This document shows, piece by piece, positions 11,200 to 23,300 of a stretch of 64,000 nt of DNA (position 1 is its first letter; every line of letters begins with the position of its first letter). The DNA is taken from NCBI GenBank assembly GCA_013397435.1, contig VZRG01000205.1:62001-126000 (forward strand). The letters are read 5' to 3'. Source of the DNA: Erythrocercus mccallii. Taxonomy: Eukaryota; Chordata; Aves; Passeriformes; Dicruridae. A program made the position numbers and the translations under genes. The notes under the pieces are model-generated. The model was not told the DNA's origin. It worked only from the letters and a program-made list of their open reading frames with translations, and did not search any database.

Positions 11200-13770
11200 A
11201 CTAGATCATGTCATCCCCAAAAAATGCCCCAAAGATGATAATTTCTTTCATAATGAATAATCTGGCCCTGCTGAGCGCCTTCCTTCCTGAAGTTCTGCTT
11301 TTATAAGTAAACATCCCCTCTGAAGTTCAGAGAGTCAGAATAAATTACATTGTTTAAGACAATCAACACTTACTGAATCATGCAAAATTCTTTAATGTAG
11401 ACTAGATTCAAGAGGCTAAGGATGAGCATGTACACCTTAATCCAGAGAAAACTGTACGAAGTGGTGAGACTTTACAAAACATTTTTTTGAAATTGTAGTG
11501 AGGGTTTCACTCCTTTTGCTCCCACAGCTTTGTCAGTCTCTTCTTTCTCACTCCTTACCTCTGCAGAGGGGCCAGCATACAGCTGCCCCTTCAAATTACT
11601 TGGTGCAACTCTACAAGTGCAAAGACTACAGATCACTTACACAAACTTTTCTAATGATTAGCGGTACAGGTTGCCATAAAAAGCAGACAGCTTCTGGTAC
11701 AGTGAGCTAATTATGTGGTTACTACAAAATAATGGAAACGGAAAGTAATTACGCTGTTGTAGGCATTACTGCTAACATACTATCTCTTATCTTGGTAACA
11801 CTGCAGATAATTACCTCATGTCACTACACAGGTATTTTTCTCTGTGCAGTTTTACACCTCAAAAAAGTAGAAAAGTTCCATGATTAATAAGTACTCCAGA
11901 AAGTTTATAAAAGACCCAACTGCTCAAGAGACAAAGGACCACAGAAGCTTCAACTGGCCAAGAGATCAAGTACCAGCAACAAATGCACTCTGTGATGGAA
12001 AACCTGATTAAAATTTCTCAAAGAAATCATTATGGGTGAGAAACTAATTGAAAGACCTCCCTCCTGCCAGAGCTTTGCTAGAAAGAGAAGACTTCAAAGG
12101 CATAGAGGGAGAGCTAATGTTTTCACACTTAAAACTGAAAAAAGGCAATCCTCATGTTTGTGTTTGTTCAGTACACACTTCTCAAATGTTGCCCCCTCAC
12201 GCTCTAAATCTGCTGGGTGGAAGATCTAAACCTTGAATATACAATGCTCTTTAGCTGGGGTGTATGGTGCTATTCTTCCATGCTGTGTGCCTGCCTATTC
12301 ATGCGCTTTTATTCTTTATTCTTCAGACTGATATATAGTAAACAATATGGTTAGCCACTTAAAATTCTCTGGGTTATTAAAATGTGAGTAGCGGGTTTTT
12401 TTTCCTCTCTCCTGGATTTCATCTGGAACCACTACCTAATTAATATCCAGAACCCAGCAGGAATCTGAATAATAATAAAAAAAAACTTTTGTTGTTCCTT
12501 AAATAAATCTGTGTAATTTAAACCATAATCATGGGGATTTCATCAAAAGTAACTCAGTTCTTCCAAATCCCACACCACCGTTACAAACAACTTTGTAGTG
12601 CAATTTCCAAGGCAAGATATCTCTTCACTTTCATATTTTAAAGGAAACATTTCTAATGACAGCAAGGCTGCATTTTATATGTAAAAAGCTGGGATCTGGA
12701 TGGTTAGAACACAATATAGTTCCCCATATCTTCTACCAATGCATACACCATACTGTAAAGGATCAGTTCATACAAATCCTTCCTTCTCTCAAAGACACAT
12801 TGTCTTATCAGTCAAGAGCTAAGGTGCAGTTGGAGTATAATGTAAGTCCATTTCTCACAAGCTTAGAGCTTAAGCACTTTGTTATTGGTTATTAGGGCTG
12901 GACTCCTAGAGATAAACCTACAACTACTGTACACCAGTGAAGGGCAAATAAGCAAAATCCCTGACAGAAGTCTGTTGTAAAATGATGAATAAGCCTCCTA
13001 AATTGCCATAAGGCGCTAGTCACAATGGAATTGTATTTGTCAGACATGCATTGTAACCCTAAGGTTATCGTAGTGGGCCAGCAGATACAGGAGGAGTGCT
13101 TAACACTATCACCCCCTAATCATATCTCCTACAGGCTAAAAACTCTGCAGGGAGCATTACCACTTAAAGAGGTGGTAGTGTTTCTATGGACTGAAAGCAG
13201 ACAGCATTTGGTAGGAAGAAAAAACCTATAGAAAAGACTGACAGATATATTCACCCAGGCTACTCACATGTACACCCTGAATTGAGATATAAAAAAAATA
13301 TCCTTGCAAATCATATCCCCAAGGCTAGGGTTCTAAATAATAAAATACTGTAGATTACTACTTTATTAGATTTTTAAAAGCTTATGAAAAATTATCTTTT
13401 GCCTGTGGAAAGACATTTTATCTGAAATTATAGCAACTCCAATGGTTTTAAGATATCAAATTTAGAAACTAAACAGCTGTAGGAAATAGATGATATACCC
13501 TATTCTTGCAAATTAAATTCTCTAGTTCTAGACCCCCATAAGTTATTTAATTGTATTTATCTTAAGCTTGACTAACACTGATGTACATTGGAAACCATGA
13601 CTAGCTAATATTCTAAATCCTATTTATTACCAGATATGGTCAAAAACATGACAAAACTTTTTCCCCACTGAAAAATACTAACTCTTGCAGAAATGCGTGC
13701 CCTTATAATCTTCTGACTGGAAATAATGCCCAGTTATCAGACACATACAAGTGAGTGAAAGTAGTTCCAA
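11200..13770. other. AT-rich non-coding stretch
   Basis: No supported gene. The segment 12812-12841 on the plus strand is a 30-base open piece between an acceptor-like TCTTATCAG and a donor-like GTAAGTCC. I keep it only as an example of how often microexon-like signals occur by chance. No interspersed repeat is recognised. Confidence 0.5.
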
Positions 13771-13775
13771 AATAG

Positions 13776-13910
13776 TCCTCAGCTTAGTGATTAGGACATT
13801 CCTGCAAGAAATAGGAACATCCTCTCATGATTCAGAGGAAAGAACTGAGCCTGGGTTTCCCTGCAGCCCAGATGACTGTTCTGGTCACTGGGCTATGCTG
13901 TCATCCTGCT
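13776..13910. repeat. Ancient tRNA-derived SINE-like repeat relic
   Basis: The block runs 'cttagtgattaggacatt ... gagcctgggtttccc ... cactgggctat'. This resembles an old sauropsid repeat with a tRNA-like 'tagtggttaggrc' box and a facing 'aacctgggtctccc ... ccactgggctat' end. The match is from memory of the family's wording and the exact family name is uncertain. A frame of up to 108 codons crossing it (13827-14153) is not considered real. Confidence 0.5.
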
Positions 13911-16260
13911 CACTTGCTCTATCCCCCCCTGCCCATGGCCACTAGGACATTCAATTATTTATACCAAGTAGAACAACTCCAACAGGAGAGATTGAGGCAC
14001 ACTGCATGCACCTGTTCTTCCATTCGTATTTTGCACATTAATAAAAATTTCAAAAGCTTGACTCTTTTAGGACAAAGGATCATTTTCTGGCCAGTCCTAT
14101 GCATTATAGGACAAAAGAGAAAAGAAAATAGTCCAGCATTTGTAACAGTGTAATTCAGCTTTTCCATTGTTCTTTATAAATGTGTGCACTTACAAACACA
14201 TGTAAAATATGGTAAATTTTCAGATAGGAGTAAAAAAAAAATTAAGCACCTCAGATCATTTTAATGCATGTAAAATAGACAGAATCTTCATTCACATAAC
14301 TGAGCACTAGGTAGTTTTCATTCTCATTTCAAGGATTATCAGCCCAATAGTATCATTTTAGTTTTTAAATATTAGACATAATGTTAAATATAGCAGAAAG
14401 AGTAAAATACAAACTCATTCAATGAAATATACTTTAAAGAATCCATAAAAAGAAGATTGGGGACTGCTGCATTAGAGCAATTTTAAAGTACAATCACACA
14501 TGATAATAAATAGAAAAAAGGTTGTGCATCACAATACTACTGTAGTCTTTGTGATGATTTAGAAAGCCTTTTGTATTCATTCATGCTTAGGCAAACAAGA
14601 AATTTAAATATCAATAGCTTTGCACTGATACAATACAGCATAAATGTTGGTTTTGCTGAATGTATGAAGTCATAAAAGTCCACTTTCTTGGTGTTCTTTA
14701 TATGATATCTTTAACTTATGGTCATTCATATGGACCTCTAGTGCTTGATATCACTATATGCACACTTTGGATTTCCCTCTTGTCAAATAAAGAAAATTCA
14801 AGCTCCTTCACCCAAAATATTGAACAAGTAACAAAATACCTACACATTTTTCCAAAGAGAAGACACTGTTTCAATATTTGTGAGATTAAAATCACATAGA
14901 AAAAATAGATATGGTCTTACTAACACAATATTGGATAGCAGGTTTGGCTGCAGATACAAGAAAGTTTCTTGTATTCAGCAAGGAGAATATTCTCCTACTA
15001 GGCTGTGGAGGGCATGAAAGGCAGAGCTCCCTTTTTCCTGATGGGTATCTCCCTTCTCTTATCCCATGCCCCAGTGGCTCCACTGCAATTTAATATGATG
15101 AAGATTTACACCTCTGGAGACTGTAGCAATGTTTTTCAGGAGAAGGAGCCCACCTTTTGGCTCTTCAAGCCAAGAACTCAATTTCACTGATTGCTTGATT
15201 TATAGTGCAAAACCACTTATTGCAATTTACACAGCCACTGCTTTCACTCTTTCTTGGTCTAGGAAAATCATTGTTTAAGTAAGGGTAACAATAGGGTTTT
15301 GCCATAGAAATTAGGATGTCGCTGTTCCCCATTTAGGAGAAAAGACTATCAAGAGGAGTAAAAGGATAAGACAAAGAACTAAAAACTATCTATCAAGGGA
15401 AAATTCCTTGATACTTGGACACTGAGCGTCCAGCCAAAGGTTTTCTACATTTAATTTCTGAGTTTACACAAACTGAGACAAAGCACCTTCTCTCTAACTC
15501 CATATGTAGGCAGATAGGTATTTCATGTGATGTGCAGTGTGAAGCCACCCATAGCAGTACTTCTATATTACTTCTGTATGAAATATTTTTTCCTTTTAGT
15601 GAAAGAAGCAATAAAACCTCTCACACAAGCGGAACATCCCACACTCCCCCCTTTTTTTTTTTTTTTTTTTTCTTTTTTAAGCTGCATTTGTCAAGCAGCC
15701 AGTTTAAGCAGTTAAAGTCCTTGCTTAAGTGGCAGGCAAGTAGATAAAAGCTCCCTGTTTGGAAAAGCTGGGCAAGATTTTACAAGGTGCTGTGAACTGC
15801 TGGCACTGCAGTTCCATTCTAGTGGGACTAAGAATGAGATTGCAAAAGGTGGGCTACAGAACTATGAAGAAAGGATTAGGATAGAATCAAACTTTCCTGT
15901 GTGATAAAAAAATACAAGGATCTCTTTACGGCTGAGGAATGTGCAGTCTGGGATGTACAACTTATAACTTAGTAGCTTGTTCTGCATTGCAGATACACGA
16001 ATAGCAGCCACTGAAGTAACTTTTGAGGCTTTAACCTCTGGGATTAGCAATGGTAGATCATATTTTCTTTTCTGTTCAATCCTGAATTTACAAAAATCTT
16101 CCTGCAAGCTCTCCTGGTCGTTCCACCAGCATTTAGCTCCAACATACACACCTGCAAGTTACCCAACCTCCCTGCATACCCCCAGGAAGTCAACTTCTAC
16201 AGGAAAACATGTTGAAGAACATGCACCGACATCAGTGACAGCTGCCTGTAATATGTTCTA
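13911..16260. other. AT-rich non-coding stretch with a C6/T20 homopolymer
   Basis: No supported gene. A run of 20 T at 15652-15671, preceded by C6, is simple sequence. Open frames at 15862-16149 (minus, 95 codons) and 15977-16261 (plus, 94 codons) overlap each other and lack a usable partner exon. The rest is AT-rich. Confidence 0.5.
15646..15678. repeat. C6-T20 homopolymer tract
   Basis: Six C residues are followed by 20 consecutive T, one C and six T. If read as a poly(A) tail on the minus strand it could mark a retroposed copy, but the adjoining sequence is not recognisable and carries no AATAAA just before it. Confidence 0.8.
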
Positions 16261-16480
16261 GCGGATGGTGGTGCTGTTTTGTGCAGGGCATCAGCTGTCC
16301 CACACCTACAGAGCTGCTGAGGGGCGCTTGTTGGAGCCTTCCACGCCACGGGACGCACCTCCCTCCCCCTCAGTGGTGATGGAAACCCCTCACTGGCAAG
16401 GCAGGGTGTCCCAGTGCCCGGGCTGGCGCTGCGGCCGGGGCTGGTTTGTTTCCAGGCGCGCAGCAGCAGAGGGCACTGTC

Positions 16481-16506
16481 CGCTGCTCTGGCCGCTGCTC
16501 TGGCCG
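16481..16506. repeat. 12-bp GC-rich tandem repeat running into the gap
   Basis: The unit cgctgctctggc occurs twice in tandem (16481-16492 and 16493-16504), and the third copy starts as 'cg' before the N run. The array probably continues into the gap and may be why assembly failed there. Confidence 0.7.
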
Positions 16507-17013
16507 NNNNNNNNNNNNNNNNNNNNNNNNNNNNNNNNNNNNNNNNNNNNNNNNNNNNNNNNNNNNNNNNNNNNNNNNNNNNNNNNNNNNNNNNNNNNNN
16601 NNNNNNNNNNNNNNNNNNNNNNNNNNNNNNNNNNNNNNNNNNNNNNNNNNNNNNNNNNNNNNNNNNNNNNNNNNNNNNNNNNNNNNNNNNNNNNNNNNNN
16701 NNNNNNNNNNNNNNNNNNNNNNNNNNNNNNNNNNNNNNNNNNNNNNNNNNNNNNNNNNNNNNNNNNNNNNNNNNNNNNNNNNNNNNNNNNNNNNNNNNNN
16801 NNNNNNNNNNNNNNNNNNNNNNNNNNNNNNNNNNNNNNNNNNNNNNNNNNNNNNNNNNNNNNNNNNNNNNNNNNNNNNNNNNNNNNNNNNNNNNNNNNNN
16901 NNNNNNNNNNNNNNNNNNNNNNNNNNNNNNNNNNNNNNNNNNNNNNNNNNNNNNNNNNNNNNNNNNNNNNNNNNNNNNNNNNNNNNNNNNNNNNNNNNNN
17001 NNNNNNNNNNNNN
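16507..17013. other. Assembly gap (507 N)
   Basis: An uninterrupted run of N with no sequence information. All long frames reported across it are artefacts of N being treated as non-stop. The length may be an estimate from scaffolding. Confidence 0.98.
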
Positions 17014-18415
17014 GGGCACCGCACGCACCCAGCCCCTGCCCAGCCCCCAGGCCGGCCAGCACAGCCAGGAACCGGCCCGCGGTGCGCACCCACAAAGCAA
17101 AATACTCGTCTCAACAGTGTGCTCGTGTACGGTGTCACAGCCACGGTTTTCAGTGCCCGCCCACGGGCTGGGCTCAACCCATTCTGCGCAGGTACTCCCC
17201 GGAGGAGGCTGTACCAGCGATGGGTGACCCGCTGTGCTGCTCCAGCCGTGGCAAGCTGTGGGTGGCCACCAATGGAGAGGGAGCATTTCTCCATATCAGA
17301 ACTGGATGTTAACTAGAAGAAGATCAAAAGCAGAAGGAAGTGCAAGAAAAAAAAAATAGGAAATTAGTTGGCTAGGAAGGCTGGAACAAGCATTACCTCA
17401 ACAAAACTAAACAGAGACAGACTGAGCAATTTGTGGTACCTCTGTTTATTTTGTCTTGTGACATGAAAGCAGACTGTGCAAAAGGGATGCACGCTTACTC
17501 ATCAGATCTGCTTCCTAGCTCTGATTCTTCATGTCCAGTCCATGCTGAAACTGAAGGAAGTTCTCAGCAGTTTTATTCGGGGGTTGCATTCAATCATTTT
17601 TGATAAAAGAAAATGTTTTTCACTATAAGGTAGTATATCATACTAAAAGGATTTTAAGTGCTTTTGTGAATTCTGTGTCTATATACTTGAAAAGCCTTCT
17701 CATCAAACAGCTGCCTGGATTCACATTAAAAAAAGTGTAAGCCACCTGACTTACAGAGTGGTAGTTCAAAACTACAACTTCTGGCCTGTTCTCCCACATT
17801 TTCCTTACTCTCAACCCAGAAAACCACTACAGTTCCAGTCCCACAGTCTCAGACCACGCTAGCTTCTACCAGTGTTCATTCAAATGCACAGCATGCCCAG
17901 AGGCTGATGGATGTCAGCAGCCCAGGACATGGGAACAGCGTTACAGGGGAGAGATGGAGTAGCCAGGGCTGAGCAGGTCAGCTGTTCCCATTCGTCTCTG
18001 CTGTGGCATAAACTCACAGGTAGCCTCCTGAGTAGCCTGGTTTGAAGGCTTGATAAATCATAATGATGGCTGCTCAGAAATTTTCCTGTGAAACATGTTT
18101 CTGGGAGAAAACGTCAATTTATCACTACTAAAACATTCAAGGGGTACCTACATTAATTTTGAAAAAAACGGGGAAGGATCCTCTCATGACCGGCAGATTT
18201 CCAATGGAAATCTTACTTGCCCAGTAGCTTGCCTGCCTTGTGTGCTTGCAGCCCACATTTATATGTGACTGTTTGATCCATGGAAACCCTGCTCCTGAGC
18301 CATCAAGGCCTGGACTTCGGGACTGTCAGCACTCATCAGGTGTTCCTCCTGAGCTGCACTGGCAGGGGCCCATACAGCTCACAGAATCTTACAAAGGCCC
18401 AGAGAACAAAGGCCT

Positions 18416-18482
18416 CTCACACACTCATTATTCACACTCACTCACATACACACTCAAATAGAAATAAAAAATAGAAATAATA
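18416..18482. repeat. CA-rich low-complexity patch
   Basis: Irregular (CA)n and CTCA/CACT units are followed by two copies of 'atagaaataa'. This is simple sequence, probably a decayed microsatellite. Confidence 0.6.
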
Positions 18483-19204
18483 GACCAATACTTTAAATGT
18501 CTGGGTGTGGAATCTTTTTTGCAAATTTTAGCATACTGAGAAATAACACTTCAAAAACAGTGCCCACAGAATGTCATAAGCAAATCTTTTGCTGCACTAC
18601 TAGAAAAGGAGACCAAACCCAATCCAATACTAACTGTTTCAAATGCCAAACGCAGTGTAGAAGTCAAGATCAGAAGTGACTGTCTCTGACAAGCCCAACC
18701 AGAGACAAAAGGTTTCAGATACGACTTGTTGCCACATGCTGCCAAGTAATTGTTCTGAGAATGAAATCTGCTTGTGCAGATTAAGGAACTCTTTTCTGTA
18801 CCTCACAGCATTGGAGGAGCCCTTAGATGAGAAGAAAAAGCAGCAACCAGAAAACTGTAAAATAAAACATTCTAAAGAGACAAAAACTGTATGAGAACAT
18901 GAGATAAAATAAAGTGAGATGTCTTTATAAAAATGTTTGATTACTAAATGAGTGCATTAGAGAAACCCAGTCTTCTCCCTCCCTTATTGGTTTTCCTTTG
19001 CAAAAGGAAAATCAGTACTATTGTTACACTGTCAAGCTAGAGCTATTTATATACTGGGCAAAAGTTCTTCTCTGTACTGGTGTCCTTTCACCCGCTGAAA
19101 ATAAATTGACCTCCTCATGAGGAGGTAGATTAGTTACTATTATGATAGCTCTAAAACTGAAAACTGGGTATTACAAGCTAAATTCTGTTCCCACATACAC
19201 ACCA

Positions 19205-19270
19205 AAACAAATCCAATGATTTACTGAAGTCGCTTTGGAATTGCAAGAGGGTAAATCTGGCTCCATGTCA
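19205..19270. repeat. Ancient sauropsid repeat relic ('gggtaaatctggctc' type)
   Basis: The order 'tgaagtc..tttggaatt...gagggtaaatctggctc' resembles a widespread old element in turtles, crocodiles and birds whose consensus reads 'tgaagtcaatgga.ttac ... ggtaaatctggccc'. A piece of what may be the same family occurs at 46309-46346. I assign it by wording only, and the family name is uncertain. Confidence 0.4.
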
Positions 19271-20260
19271 CTTAGAGTAATGTTTTCAATGTGGATAAAA
19301 TAAAAAAAAGTTGGAAGTCTAAATTGGCATGAAATCAGACTGAGAAATCTGAATAATAACTAAGAAGTGTAAGAATAGAGAAATCTGCATTAGATTTCTC
19401 ATTAGCACATATGTTCTAGGCCTTCATTTTTCCAGCTTGCAAAGGAAATAATCATAAAGATGCAATAATGAAGTATTGTGCTCAAGTTTCTTCACAATGA
19501 CATTTTCTAAAGTCTCGGGTCAGTCACAGTAGAAAAAATTACTGCTGCTTATATCCATTTATAAGATATCTTTCTTCAAAAAATCCCAATCCTAAACAAT
19601 TACACCAAATCAAATTATATTGGAAGTACAAAAATTGTTTGTATTGATATTCAGCTAGCATGCTTGGGTTTGGTGGTTTTGAGGGGAGGTTGTGGGTTTG
19701 TTTGTTTTTCAGTTGAGTTTTTTTGGAAGAGTTACTCCTATTCTGCACTCATTTAAGATTGGAGCCATTGGGCACTTTTTGATCAGTTTCAAGAGATTTT
19801 GTATTAAGCTCTCAATAAAGTCTGTAAGTGAACATCTTTGTGACTCAGATGGAAAAAAAAACCCCAATGAGTTTAACTACTAAATACCCCAAAATCAATG
19901 TCTACCACCATTTCCATTTTATTTTCATTTTTGTAGATGCATTGAAAAAAGAAGAGCTGGGGAAGAAGAAAGGTGCCTTACCACTATGGCACCATCCTCT
20001 TCTTCCTGGAGGGGAGGCAATTTGCAAACAGCCCTTTGACCTATGAAGGGGGAAAATGACATTTCCCTCCTAGCTCTGTATAAAATAATTGGAAAATGTG
20101 GAGAGAGAGTTTTGAAGGAGAGTCTCAGAAAATAATAAAACCAAAGAGCAGATGAGAATTTGCGAGGGGCCCCTAGAGGTAATGGAGAGATCTGAAAATC
20201 AAACACGCTTAATGTATTCCTGTGTTCCCTTTTGTATATTTAAATATGGGGCTAGGAGGA

Positions 20261-20350
20261 GCCACTGTAATAAACTAGCCTGACCTCCCTGTGCAACAGA
20301 GACCACAGGTCCTGCCTGAAATAATTCCTGTTTGAGTTAGAGCTTTTTTC
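20261..20350. repeat. Ancient amniote LINE-like repeat relic
   Basis: The phrases 'agcctgacctccctgtgcaa', 'gaccacaggtc' and 'aaataattcctgtttga', in this order and spacing, resemble a repeat common in turtle and crocodile genomes that reads 'agtctgacctcctgtataacacaggcca...aataattcctagttga'. It is heavily substituted and has no coding capacity. The similarity is recalled rather than computed. Confidence 0.5.
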
Positions 20351-23300
20351 CCCCTAAGGGGAGAAGCAGGAGGAGGATTCCACAATAAAATCCTTGCACT
20401 ATTTCAGCTCCCCTGTGAGGCACTGGATCCCACAGCGTGTCTTCACCAGCTCTTGTTATGTCTTTCCAGTAAGTTTTAATATAAACAGGTGACAATCTAG
20501 TCCTTTAAACAGTGTAAGAGGGGTCAGCCTTTGCCTTTACCACTACCCAGAGTGGTATGCCATTAACTAACTCTAATATGTTAGTTTATTTTTTTAAAAC
20601 AAGCTGAGCAGGGCTCAGCCCAGAGTTTCCACTCTCATTGCAAGCAGACCGTAGCTTTAGGACCACTGTGGTCTGAACTACTTTCAAAGCCTTTAGCCCA
20701 GTTCTAATTTTGCTGTGAGTGTATCTTTAAAAAGAAAAATTGTTATGATGACAGCTAAAGAAAGCTGGAGTCTCTGGGGCCAGTGTCATGTGTTCACATC
20801 AGGAAACTGACCACTGTTGTTAAAAATTAAATGCTTGACATGAACTAAAGACACAGAAAAATATGATTCAGTCTTTCAGCAAGCACTGTTTATGAAAGCT
20901 TGGAAGAGCTGAAAGCCCAATATGATTTACATCCTGGGAGCTGGTATGCAACTTTAAACTTGTTCTTTTTTCAAGTTCATCTTGTCATCCATAGATAAAT
21001 ATAGATTAGGACAAACCAAAATAAATGGGTGGGTACCAAAAGCCACAAAACAACTAACCATAATGGAAGTATTTGTCCTCCTGTTCAATAGCAAAACCAG
21101 CATATACTTGGTTTAAATAGCTGGTTAGGGTAAAATGAGTATTACTGGACAGGAACACTTAGCCAGTATGATCCAAACAAGTCAAAAAATAGCCAGAGTA
21201 CAACCACATAAAATAAAACACTGACCAGATTTAAGTATAATTGGTCACCCTCCCATGTTTTTGGATTCCTATTATTATAGCTTAGGAGGCTCTGTAATGT
21301 ACCTTTGGAAAAAGTCTAACAATTTCACTGGGCTTCCAACCTTTGCACTTCAGTAAGATGATCCACTGAGAATGTTATTGTATGAGGTTAAAAAAAATTT
21401 TAGAGCCCACTGTACACACAGAGGTGCAGCAGACACTTCTGTGACTGTTCATCACCACCAATGTCTCCAACCCTGTTTGCTCAATGGATCCTCATTATGA
21501 AGGCAACATCTGAGCAATCCCAACTTTGCATGTTCCACCATAACCAGGTACCCTATTTTCAGCCTAAAAGTGGCATTTAAATAAATATTTGTGCTATGTC
21601 ATTGGGAAATAAAGGTCAGACAGCATCCCACTGTTTCCAGGATAAGCAAATCCAGTGATTAGACCACAAGTCCCCAAGAACACTTGCTTGGGGCAGCAAA
21701 AAGGATTATTTAGCCATGTTACATAACACAGCAGGCTAAATGGGTGCTTTATATATGGGAACAAATTCAGTAGTATTTTCTTCACTTGATTTTTTTTAGC
21801 TCCCCTTTTCTAACCCCTTCAGCCTGTGCTGTTCTGAGTCTCTCTGATGATACACCTGAATTCCACCCACAGTATTTATTCTAATGAAAGTACCAGACCC
21901 TGGCAGCTCTCCTCATGCCAGGAAGGCCTGGCTGTCCTGCAGCCCCAGGAAGACAAGGAGAACATCTGTGCAGACCTGCCATATGGAACTGCTATCCTCA
22001 GCCACACAGTGCCCACCAGCTTAGCTCTCACCAACACCTTCATGATTTAACAAGCAGGGCACGTAGAGCACTACTGACATTTCCTATCACAATATTTACA
22101 GAATGGTTACATGTATATATAGAGAGAAAAGCCTTGCAAAACTTTGCAAAGATCAGAATCTTTCAGAACTAGAATGAGACACGGCAGGAAGCATTTGAAG
22201 TTATCATATGCACATACTAACATGTACACATTCAGTAATTTGTTCACAAGCCCACTGCTGTTTTGAAGAGGGAAAGAAAATCACATATGACTGTCTCCAG
22301 TGTTTTCCCCTGGTCCTTAACCTCTGCTTCCCTTCTTTTTCTTCTCACAGATTGTAAAATTCTCTAGGAAGGATTCTCTCTTCTTTAATGTTTGTAAAGG
22401 GCCTAAACAAATCACTGCCACTAAATAAGCATGTATTAAATGGCATCCCAATTTCGAATCACAAGGGGCTGGAAAGTGCAATTCCGACAGCTGCTTTTTT
22501 CATTTATGCATCTACAAAGGTCAACCATGAGCTTGAATGTATAATACATAATCTGCCTGTGCTCATCAAAGGAGAGTTCCAATCTCCAGTTACTTTAGGG
22601 AGGAAAGAAACCAGTCTTTCTAACACCTAGTAAGATGCCCTGTGGGAAGTAAAACTGGTGTCAGAAGCAATGTGGGTGATGGTCAGTTCTTTATCTAATC
22701 TTTGTAACAGTTGAATCAGTCAATGCTCAGGTTTTAAATGCTCAATCGACAAGCAATATATAATCTTTGACTTAGGAAAGCAGACTTCAAAGGAACAGCT
22801 TCCTTAGTCAAGTGACTGAAATTTTGTAACGTACAGAATCTCACCATTAAAAATAAAAGCCATGATAATCCTAAGTCAATTTATAATGCCTTTTTCTTTC
22901 ACATTTTCTTTTAAATAATGATCTTGTAAATCATTAATAATAATATGAAGACATTTAAAACATTTTTGTGAAATATTTATAGTTATAAAAAAATTTAAAG
23001 TACGCTAACACCTAAGGTGGCAGGAACTGTTTAATAGTAGAGCATAAAAATATTGTTACTGAATTTCTGAGACTAAATTTAACACAGTATATTTGATTCT
23101 GGTTGAAAAGTTCTAATTCCCATTGAACCAGATGGGAACTGAAAATTAAAAGAATTCATACTGCTTGTGAAAGAGGAATGTAGTATATTCCCTATAAAGA
23201 ATAAGTATAGGTAATTCACAGCCATTTGAATGTGGTATGAACAGTTTACAGAAAAATGTAGTCCTGGAAAATTTATAATTAAAAATAGAAATGGGCAGAT

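Larger units (their letters stand above)
16262..17290. promoter_or_regulatory. GC-rich island interrupted by the assembly gap
   Basis: About 245 bp before and 275 bp after the gap are far richer in G+C and CpG than the surroundings (for example gctgcggccggggctgg and ccggcccgcggtgcgc). Such islands in birds are often promoters or first exons, and short-read assemblies often break in them. Several frames span the gap only because N was read as open, so no coding call is possible. Confidence 0.4.
17291..20260. other. AT-rich non-coding stretch
   Basis: No supported gene. A CA/TA-rich low-complexity patch (18416-18482) and a short ancient-repeat-like phrase (19205-19270) are the only structure seen. 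Small open frames at 18240-18894 and 19539-20206 have no domain or splice support. Confidence 0.5.

Noticed and set aside
12812..12841. Plus-strand 30-base microexon-like signal (SRAKVQLEYN)
   Set aside because: Isolated, no in-phase neighbour. Kept as a measure of how often such signals arise by chance.
15646..15760. Poly-T as the tail of a minus-strand retrogene
   Set aside because: No poly(A) signal next to the tail and no recognisable gene body beside it.
16197..17316. Long open frames (241-365 codons) across 16.2-17.3 kb
   Set aside because: They exist only because 507 N were read as non-stop. The real flanking parts are short and GC-rich.
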